From contig NZ_CP166840.1 in NCBI RefSeq assembly GCF_041346925.1, positions 3,526,001 to 3,590,000 of the forward strand: a stretch of DNA of 64,000 bases. Reading direction: 5' to 3'. The notes beneath the pieces are model-generated. The model was not told the DNA's origin and did no database searches. It worked only from the letters and a program-made list of their open reading frames with translations. This document shows positions 58,794 through 64,000 of the stretch, in pieces. The stretch is from Agaribacterium sp. ZY112. Its GTDB lineage: Bacteria; Pseudomonadota; Gammaproteobacteria; Pseudomonadales; Cellvibrionaceae. The position numbers and the translations under genes are program-made. Position 1 is the stretch's first letter. Each line of letters opens with the position of its first letter.

Positions 58794-58819
58794 GAAAAAC
58801 GCCGGCATATAGCCGGCGT
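58794..58819 (-). terminator. Terminator of the peroxiredoxin gene
   Basis: ACGCCGGC / GCCGGCGT 8-base perfect stem with loop ATATA; on the minus strand it is followed by TTTTTC. The rest of 58548-58793 shows no gene that I can support. Confidence 0.85.
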
Positions 58820-58845
58820 CTTCGAAAGAGTGAGCTGAAAAGCAA

Positions 58846-59448
58846 TTACAGCTTATCGGCATTCTCTTTAAGGTAAGCAGCAACACCTTCAGGGCTTGCG
58901 TCCATACCTTTATCACCGTCACTCCAACCAGCAGGACAAACTTCACCGTGCTCCTGATGGAAAGCTAACGCATCTACCATACGTAACATTTCATCAACAT
59001 TACGACCAAGAGGAAGATCATTAACAACCTGATGACGTACAAGACCGTCTTCGTCGATTAAGAATGAACCACGGAAAGCAACACCACCTTCAGACTCAAC
59101 ATCGTATGCCTGACAGATTGAGTGAGTGATGTCGGCAACTAGAGGGTATTTAACCGCACCGATACCACCATCTTCGATAGCAGTATTACGCCATGCATTG
59201 TGAGTAAAGTGAGAATCAATACTTACACCAATAACCTGTACACCACGCTTTTCAAACTCAGCAACGCGGTGATCAAAAGCCAATAGCTCAGAAGGACAAA
59301 CAAAGGTGAAGTCTAACGGGTAGAAGAAAACAACAGCCTTCTTACCTTTAATGGTTTCTGCCAAGTTAAAAGCGTCTACGATTTCGCCGCTAGCAAGTAC
59401 TGCAGGTGCAGTAAAATCCGGTGCTGGTTTTCCAACTAATACCGCCAT
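58846..59448 (-). CDS. Typical 2-Cys peroxiredoxin (Prx1/AhpC type)
   Basis: A 200-residue thioredoxin-fold peroxidase. The peroxidatic Cys51 is in FTFVCPSE and the resolving Cys171 in HGEVCPAGW. The GGVAFRGSFLID segment is typical of the Prx1/AhpC group. I start at the ATG at 59446-59448, which has GGAG six bases upstream; an ATG four codons earlier lies inside that ribosome site. A strong terminator follows. A 9-base inverted repeat lies 35 bases upstream. Confidence 0.95.
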   Translation of the reverse strand: MAVLVGKPAPDFTAPAVLASGEIVDAFNLAETIKGKKAVVFFYPLDFTFVCPSELLAFDHRVAEFEKRGVQVIGVSIDSHFTHNAWRNTAIEDGGIGAVKYPLVADITHSICQAYDVESEGGVAFRGSFLIDEDGLVRHQVVNDLPLGRNVDEMLRMVDALAFHQEHGEVCPAGWSDGDKGMDASPEGVAAYLKENADKL

Positions 59449-59482
59449 GGTTATCTCCATACAAGTTTAAATTTTGGGGTAG

Positions 59483-59508
59483 CTGCGAGTATAGAAACTT
59501 ACTCGCAG
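59483..59508. promoter_or_regulatory. Inverted repeat upstream of the peroxiredoxin gene
   Basis: CTGCGAGTA, 8 bases, TACTCGCAG: a perfect 9-base inverted repeat 35-60 bases upstream of the peroxiredoxin ATG. It could be a leader hairpin or a regulator site. Confidence 0.5.
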
Positions 59509-59666
59509 TTATGTGTTCTTTCTGCCATCAAAACGCTCACTAAACACTCAAGACTAACAATGAGTAAAGACACTTTGATAGAGCGGGCTAATCATACACC
59601 CTCTTTTATGGCAGGCTCATTAAATTTCTAAATAAGTGCCATAGTCTCTAACCATAACCTTTATTT

Positions 59667-59684
59667 TGTAGGATATATCTCACA
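59667..59684 (+). promoter_or_regulatory. GacA-box-like palindrome
   Basis: TGTAGG-ATATAT-CTCACA matches the GacA upstream activating sequence TGTAAG-N6-CTTACA at 10 of 12 fixed positions. It lies about 90 bases before the GGA-rich region described next. Confidence 0.55.
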
Positions 59685-59739
59685 AAACAAAAGTCGTTTG
59701 GCTTACACACTGCGGTGTCAGCTTCGGAGGAACTTTTGA

Positions 59740-59945
59740 ATGTTCTCGACCATAATGTGTTCATGGATTGCAGGACGCAGACTTAATTGGTTAGGACGAC
59801 CAGCTAGGAAGCATTTATGGAAGCAATCAAGGACGAACACACGGAAGTATTCACGGACGACTCGTAAGGCCAGTGACGGTCAATGGAAGCGCCCCCCTCT
59901 CCCTTTTGGAGAGGCAGGGGGCGAAAAGCCCCCCTCCTCTTTGTT
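59740..59945 (+). ncRNA. Candidate CsrB/RsmZ-type regulatory RNA
   Basis: The region 59726-59910 has 12 GGA triplets, starting at 59726, 59729, 59765, 59773, 59794, 59807, 59819, 59831, 59843, 59855, 59885 and 59908. Four of them (59819 to 59855) are exactly 12 bases apart, and 59807 fits the same step. Several lie in small hairpin loops, such as TGC-AGGAC-GCA and GCT-AGGA-AGC, which is how CsrA-binding sites are shown in CsrB/RsmZ RNAs. It ends in two GC-rich hairpins (59890-59923 and 59917-59933), the second followed by TCCTCTTTGTTT. A CATAAT box at 59751 suggests a start near 59763; the true start is uncertain. No protein reading of this stretch is convincing. Confidence 0.65.
59917..59945 (+). 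terminator. GC-rich terminator hairpin of the candidate RNA
   Basis: GGGGGC, GAAAA, GCCCCC followed by a pyrimidine-rich TCCTCTTTGTTT. An overlapping stem, CGCCCCC with GGGGGCG, encloses CTCTCC-CTTTT-GGAGAG and would compete with it. Confidence 0.6.
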
Positions 59946-59970
59946 TCAAATCAGATAAATCTCCACGCCC

Positions 59971-59999
59971 AGCACCAAATTTCTGTTAAAATTTGTGCT
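59971..59999. promoter_or_regulatory. Inverted repeat upstream of pfkA
   Basis: AGCAC-C-AAATTT and AAATTTGTGCT pair (11 bases with one bulge) about 150 bases before the pfkA start. It may be an operator or part of the preceding RNA's 3' region. The remainder to 60148 shows nothing more. Confidence 0.4.
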
Positions 60000-60148
60000 C
60001 GAATTACTACTTTTCCACTGTCATTTCTTATTTATGTTTATCAGCTATTCTTGCTGGCAGATAAACACATTATGATGCTGCGAAAAGCGGCCCATTTACG
60101 GCCATACTCACAGACAATTTCAGTGAATTTTCGACAAATTAGGAAGCG

Positions 60149-61117
60149 ATGATGATCAAAAAAATCGGTGTTCTCACAAGTGGTGGCGATGCGCCTGGCA
60201 TGAACGCAGCCGTGCGCGCCGTCGTGCGCACCGCTATCCATCATGACATTGAGGTTGCGGGTATCTATAACGGCTATTACGGCCTTTATCATGATGAAAT
60301 CGAAACACTTAACCGCCGCTCTGTCGCCGACACCTTAAACCGCGGTGGTACTTTTTTAGGCTCCGCCCGCTTCCCTGAATTTAAAGAGGAAGCCATTCGT
60401 AAAGACGCGATAAAAAACTTACAAAAACACGGCATTGAAGCACTTGTGGTTGTAGGTGGTGACGGCTCTTATATGGGGGCCAAAAAACTCACAGAAATGG
60501 GGTTCCCTTGCATAGGCATTCCAGGCACTATCGATAATGATGTCGCCGGCACCGACTACACTATTGGCTTTTTTACAGCGCTCAACACCGTACTTGATGC
60601 CATTGACCGCTTGCGTGACACATCCAGCTCTCATAAGCGTATCTCAGTAGTTGAAATTATGGGCCGTTACTGTGGCGACTTAACCATTGCGGCATCTGTT
60701 TGTTCTGGCGCTGAGTTTGCAATTGTTCCCGAGGTTGAATACAACGAAGAGACTTTGCTTGAAGATTTACGAGCTCACGTACAGGAAGGCAAAAAGAATC
60801 ACGCTATTGTCTGTGTGACCGAAAAGATCTGCGACGTTAATGAATTAGCTAAAAAGATAGAGAAGATCACCAACCTTGAAACTCGCGGCACGATTCTTGG
60901 CCACATTCAACGAGGAGGCGCACCCGGAGCCTTCGACCGTTTACTTGCCAGCCGCATGGGAGCTTATGCAGTTAAGCTATTAATCCAAGGTCACGGTGGG
61001 CGCTGTATCGGTACTCAAGCAAACAAACTTGTACATCACGATATTATCGATGCTCTTGAGAATATGACTCGCCCTTATAACCCTCACCTATTAGAGCTTT
61101 GCCACAAGCTTAGCTAG
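60149..61117 (+). CDS. pfkA: ATP-dependent 6-phosphofructokinase
   Basis: Phosphorylates fructose 6-phosphate in glycolysis. It has 322 residues, as in bacterial PfkA. The nucleotide-binding [15 protein letters not shown] is at residues 10-24, GGDGSYMGA near residue 103, and the catalytic GTIDND near residue 126, with EIMGRYCG near residue 170 and IQRGGAP near residue 250. A Gly (GGDGS) in the ATP site indicates ATP rather than pyrophosphate use. Two ATG codons stand side by side at the start. A bidirectional terminator follows. Confidence 0.96.
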   Translation: MMIKKIGVLTSGGDAPGMNAAVRAVVRTAIHHDIEVAGIYNGYYGLYHDEIETLNRRSVADTLNRGGTFLGSARFPEFKEEAIRKDAIKNLQKHGIEALVVVGGDGSYMGAKKLTEMGFPCIGIPGTIDNDVAGTDYTIGFFTALNTVLDAIDRLRDTSSSHKRISVVEIMGRYCGDLTIAASVCSGAEFAIVPEVEYNEETLLEDLRAHVQEGKKNHAIVCVTEKICDVNELAKKIEKITNLETRGTILGHIQRGGAPGAFDRLLASRMGAYAVKLLIQGHGGRCIGTQANKLVHHDIIDALENMTRPYNPHLLELCHKLS

Positions 61118-61131
61118 TTAGTTGTAGAAAC

Positions 61132-61159
61132 AAAAACGCCTGCTTATGCAGGCGTTTTT
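61132..61159. terminator. Bidirectional terminator between pfkA and the cold-shock gene
   Basis: AAAAACGCCTGC / GCAGGCGTTTTT: a perfect 12-base stem with loop TTAT, with A and T tracts at both ends so it works from either side. Confidence 0.92.
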
Positions 61160-61183
61160 AGTTAAGCTCGGAGTAGTGCTGAT

Positions 61184-61393
61184 TTATATAGCAACAATCT
61201 CTTCTGCTTGCAGACCTTTCTGACCTGTCGTCACTTTAAATTCAACTTTTTGACCTTCGGCCAAGGTACGGAAACCGTCACCTTGAATAGCACTAAAGTG
61301 AGCAAAAACATCTTCGCCACCTTGCTGCTCAATAAAACCAAAACCTTTACTATCGTTGAACCATTTAACGGTACCAGTCACTTTCTCTGACAT
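61184..61393 (-). CDS. CspA-family cold-shock protein
   Basis: A 69-residue OB-fold nucleic-acid chaperone. The RNP1 motif KGFGFIEQ and RNP2-like DVFAHFSAI are intact and the start [10 protein letters not shown] is typical. I take the ATG at 61391-61393, because AGGA lies seven bases upstream; an ATG two codons earlier is too close to that site. A leader of unknown length lies in 61394-61626, where I see no gene. Confidence 0.95.
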   Translation of the reverse strand: MSEKVTGTVKWFNDSKGFGFIEQQGGEDVFAHFSAIQGDGFRTLAEGQKVEFKVTTGQKGLQAEEIVAI

Positions 61394-61626
61394 AATCATT
61401 TCCTATAAAACAAAAAAATAAACTTAGCCTTTCCTAGGCAGATCCTATGCAGGCCCTATGCAAAAAGTGGTTTACTGCTTAGTACTTCCTACGCTCAACT
61501 GATTAGGTAAAAGGGCGGCAGGTCGAAACAAAAGAGATAAGCCAAACTTTCTAGCCGAGGCTGAGTATATATAGGCGAGAATCCTGAGGTCAACGCTGTT
61601 AAGCGCTCTATGTCACGCTAAAGTAC

Positions 61627-62052
61627 TTAATAACTGGGTTTGGCGCGTAAAGCCTTCTTTTTCCCCTTAGCCGTTTTATTATCAACACGCTTGCGCTGAG
61701 AAGAGCGTGTCGGCCTTGTCGCCCTTCTGGATTTCTGCTGCTTGACCGCATCACGAATTAAGCTTTGCAAACGCTCTAACGCGTCAAGACGATTTTTCTC
61801 TCGGGTGCGATATTGCTGAGCTTTAATAACTAGCACACCATCACTACTTAAGCGCTTATCGCTTAATGCCAGTAAACGTTCTTTATAAAATTCCGGTAAA
61901 GACGAGGCACGAACATCAAAGCGCAAGTGAATGGCTGAACTCACTTTATTTACGTTTTGCCCTCCCGCTCCCTGAGCGCGAATACCATTGAGCTCTATCT
62001 CATCAAGAGACAGAGAAACGGCATTAGAGAGAACAAGCAGAGCTTCCGGCAC
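61627..62052 (-). CDS. arfB: Alternative ribosome-rescue factor ArfB (YaeJ)
   Basis: A 141-residue peptidyl-tRNA hydrolase that frees stalled ribosomes. The catalytic GGQ is at residues 30-32 in GAGGQNVNKVSSAIHL, and the C-terminus is a basic tail rich in K and R (about 105-141) that threads into the mRNA channel. It lacks the stop-codon-reading domain of release factors, which confirms ArfB. It is 20 bases downstream of dbpA. Confidence 0.94.
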   Translation of the reverse strand: MPEALLVLSNAVSLSLDEIELNGIRAQGAGGQNVNKVSSAIHLRFDVRASSLPEFYKERLLALSDKRLSSDGVLVIKAQQYRTREKNRLDALERLQSLIRDAVKQQKSRRATRPTRSSQRKRVDNKTAKGKKKALRAKPSY

Positions 62053-62072
62053 AAGGGCTTCCTACGTAACTA

Positions 62073-63467
62073 TTAACGGCGTAAAAGCCGTGCTTTAAGT
62101 TGGCGGCCTTTTATCTTGCCATTCTTCAAACGCTCAAGCGCTTTTTTTGCTTGCTTACGCTTAACGGCCACAAAGGAACTCATCGGTTCGATTTTTATCT
62201 TACCCAAATCATCAACACTCAATGTCTTATCGCCACACAGAGCTCCAACAATATCACCGGGACGAATCTTTTGTTTTTTACCACCATCCAACTGCAAGGT
62301 ATGCATGCTTGGCTTAGCTAAAGGTTCGTCCAATACAGAAACATGTGGCAGCTCCCACATCTCGGCTTCTTGACCGCGAATACGATTTAACTCTTCAAGT
62401 TTGTATTGCTCACGCTCAGTAAAAATCGTACACGCCACCCCTTTTTCTTCACCGCGGCCGGTACGACCCACTCGATGAACATGAACTTCAGCGTCACGAC
62501 TTAACTGGTAGTTAATCACAAGGTCAACGTTGTCGATATCCAAACCGCGTGCCGCAACATCTGTCGCGACTAAAATCGTCGCACTGTGATTAGCAAAACG
62601 AATTAAGGTTCTATCCCTATCGCGTTGATCCATGTCTCCTTGTAAAGGAAGAGCTTCCACATCCTGTTCACATAACAGCTCCGCGCACTCTGCCACTTCT
62701 TTTTTAGTGTGACAAAATAAAATAGCGCTACTCGGGCGCAACTCATGTAACAAACGCATAACAGCATCAAAGCGATCTGATCCGTGTGAGATCTGATAAA
62801 AGCGCTGCTCAATATTCGTGTTATTAGACTCACTTTCGACTTCCAAGCTAAGCATATTACTTAAATAACGCTTAGCAATATCAGCAACGCCATCCGGATA
62901 GGTCGCACTAAATAACAGCGATTGTCGCGACTGAGGCGTAAGCGAAATAAGCTCATCAAGCACATCGCGAAAGCCCATATCGAGCATGCGATCAGCTTCA
63001 TCTAGGACTAAGGTCTCAACATTATTTAAAGCCAAACGGCCTTTACGTACATGGTCATCAATACGCCCAGGTGTGCCAACAATAATATGAGCGCCATGCT
63101 CTAAAGAGCCTATTTGTGGCCCCATTGGCTGACCACCACATAAAGTTAGAATCTTGACGTTAGGTAGTTGCCTTGCCAATTTACGTAACTCATTGGCAAC
63201 TTGGTCCGCCAATTCTCGTGTAGGACAAAGCACCAAGGCCTGCACACGAAAGCGCTTCACATCTAATTTATTTAACAGCCCTAAACCGAAAGCAAGGGTC
63301 TTGCCCGATCCCGTTTTTGCCCGAGCAATCAGATCACGTCCGGCAAGGGCTGGCTCCAAGGTCAACTGCTGTACTGCTGTTGGCGATTTAAACCCCAAGC
63401 TTGCAAGGTTTACTTGTAATTCAGGGCGTAAAGGGAAATCAGAAAAGGAAGACAAAGGAATACTCAA
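62073..63467 (-). CDS. dbpA: ATP-dependent RNA helicase DbpA
   Basis: A 464-residue DEAD-box helicase that matures 23S rRNA. Motifs include Q-motif-like SPTAVQQLTLEPALAGRD, Walker A ARAKTGSGKT near residue 52, DEAD in LDEADRMLDMGF near residue 155, SAT, and HRVGRTGRGEEKG near residue 330. The C-terminal DbpA RNA-binding domain (about 385-455, KQKIRPGDIVGALCG) recognises hairpin 92 of 23S rRNA. It is the first gene of a unit with arfB. Confidence 0.95.
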   Translation of the reverse strand: MSIPLSSFSDFPLRPELQVNLASLGFKSPTAVQQLTLEPALAGRDLIARAKTGSGKTLAFGLGLLNKLDVKRFRVQALVLCPTRELADQVANELRKLARQLPNVKILTLCGGQPMGPQIGSLEHGAHIIVGTPGRIDDHVRKGRLALNNVETLVLDEADRMLDMGFRDVLDELISLTPQSRQSLLFSATYPDGVADIAKRYLSNMLSLEVESESNNTNIEQRFYQISHGSDRFDAVMRLLHELRPSSAILFCHTKKEVAECAELLCEQDVEALPLQGDMDQRDRDRTLIRFANHSATILVATDVAARGLDIDNVDLVINYQLSRDAEVHVHRVGRTGRGEEKGVACTIFTEREQYKLEELNRIRGQEAEMWELPHVSVLDEPLAKPSMHTLQLDGGKKQKIRPGDIVGALCGDKTLSVDDLGKIKIEPMSSFVAVKRKQAKKALERLKNGKIKGRQLKARLLRR

Positions 63468-63759
63468 ACAAGATATTGGTAGGCGCGCATATTAGCACAT
63501 TTGCCCCATACCCGATGAGCCTTCTGAAGCGACAGTAAAACAGCTCTAAAGCAACATCCATCATGCAATCAATAAAAATGAATCGATCATAAACTGCACT
63601 TAAGTTCTAAGAAATACCCCCATACAAACCAAAACAAAGCAGGTATAACCTCATGGCACGATTTTCATCTTTTCGATAACAAAACAATATTCTACAAAAC
63701 CACCAATGCCCCCTAAAATGCGCTCACTTTTTAAGCAAACCTACTAGGAGTCAAACGAG

Positions 63760-64000
63760 TTGTTTCGATGTCTTTTTCTTGCTGCAAGCATGCTACCTGC
63801 ACTTAGCCAAGCTTTTACCATTGATAGCAGCGAATTTAATACACTCAGTAGTAGCAGTGAAAAAGCAACAAGCCAGCAACATGTCTACAGGCAAGACAGT
63901 GTTGTTCATCAACATACAACAAAGTACCTAACCCAAACGCAATTACAGCCTACAAGTGCATTTTCAGCTCAATTCAGTACCGAACATGTAGAACAAGCGG
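63760..64000 (+). CDS. N-terminal part of a secreted protein (cut by window edge)
   Basis: An open frame of 80 codons runs off the right edge. From a TTG start with AGGAG nine bases upstream it begins LFRCLFLAASMLPALSQAF, a signal peptide with probable cleavage after SQA. The mature part is rich in S, T and Q (FTIDSSEFNTLSSSSEKATS). No domain can be recognised in this fragment. The region 63468-63759 before it is AT-rich without a clear gene. Confidence 0.6.
   Translation, partial: MFRCLFLAASMLPALSQAFTIDSSEFNTLSSSSEKATSQQHVYRQDSVVHQHTTKYLTQTQLQPTSAFSAQFSTEHVEQA

Noticed and set aside
58665..58946. 93-codon minus-strand frame at the end of the peroxiredoxin gene
   Set aside because: It overlaps the peroxiredoxin C-terminus in another frame and crosses its terminator.
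59740..59958. 72-codon frame MFSTIMCSW... over the GGA-rich stretch
   Set aside because: Its Arg/Lys/Thr-rich text simply follows the GGA repeat; a regulatory RNA explains the period and the hairpins better.
59883..60152. 89-codon frame overlapping the terminal hairpins and pfkA leader
   Set aside because: It spans the terminator-like hairpins and has no recognisable domain or ribosome site.
60041..60292. 83-codon minus-strand frame at the start of pfkA
   Set aside because: It is antisense to the conserved nucleotide-binding part of pfkA.

Overview
The window looks like chromosome of a marine gammaproteobacterium, most likely close to the Cellvibrionales (Saccharophagus/Teredinibacter-like). 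Base composition is moderate. Signs of this lineage are secreted glycan-active lipoproteins with long Pro/Ser linkers and a Cys-rich module of the kind I associate with that group, a cbb3 oxidase locus in the Pseudomonas-type order, pyrC next to rnt, and a MotY protein of sodium-driven flagella. The taxonomic call is inference; there is no rRNA gene here.

Left part (1-12100). A minus-strand acyl-CoA catabolic cluster holds an aldehyde dehydrogenase (cut by the left edge), an enoyl-CoA hydratase, two class III CoA-transferases and a solute-binding-protein-like protein without a signal peptide. It is divergent from an IclR regulator, which is followed by a Crp-like regulator, a small membrane protein and an SDR oxidoreductase. 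Next come the glutathione-dependent formaldehyde detoxification pair (class III alcohol dehydrogenase and S-formylglutathione hydrolase), a flavin/PNPOx-like protein and another SDR.

Adhesin and c-di-GMP block (12300-19920). A two-partner secretion pair overlaps by 10 bases and is followed at once by a YfiR-like periplasmic protein. A convergent HAMP-GGDEF cyclase of YfiN type lies next to them. The exoprotein carries a TAAG motif and a C-terminal cysteine pair, as in c-di-GMP-controlled, LapG-cleaved adhesins such as CdrA.

Nitrate block (20400-34590). A substrate-binding protein, a permease, a tandem ATPase and a porin are preceded by a good sigma-54 promoter. A NarK-type transporter and a PP2C phosphatase/protein-kinase fusion are preceded by a second, consensus sigma-54 promoter with an NtrC-like site. 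Two glycan-related secreted proteins and a DUF1461 membrane protein lie between the two nitrate loci.

Integron-type cassettes (35600-38005). Three attC sites separate minus-strand cassettes without a nearby integrase. They encode a possible Tse2-like toxin with a small acidic partner, a DUF2971 protein and a secreted protein.

Right part. A BigR-like sulfur-responsive operon (regulator, rhodanese, TauE/SafE permease, persulfide dioxygenase-like protein) is followed by an orphan ParA, glyoxalase I and the complete cbb3 oxidase locus ccoNOQP-GHIS with a His-tailed TauE/SafE-type protein. An FNR/ANR box sits in a 38-base palindrome upstream of ccoN. Then come argG, motY, pyrC-rnt, a PAS-GGDEF cyclase, a second glycan-active lipoprotein, a 2-Cys peroxiredoxin, pfkA, a cold-shock gene, arfB, dbpA and the start of a secreted protein.

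The most notable unannotated element lies between the peroxiredoxin and pfkA (about 59660-59945). It has 12 GGA motifs, five of them in a run spaced exactly 12 bases, a GacA-box-like palindrome upstream and GC-rich hairpins at the end. This is the pattern of a CsrB/RsmZ-type regulatory RNA.
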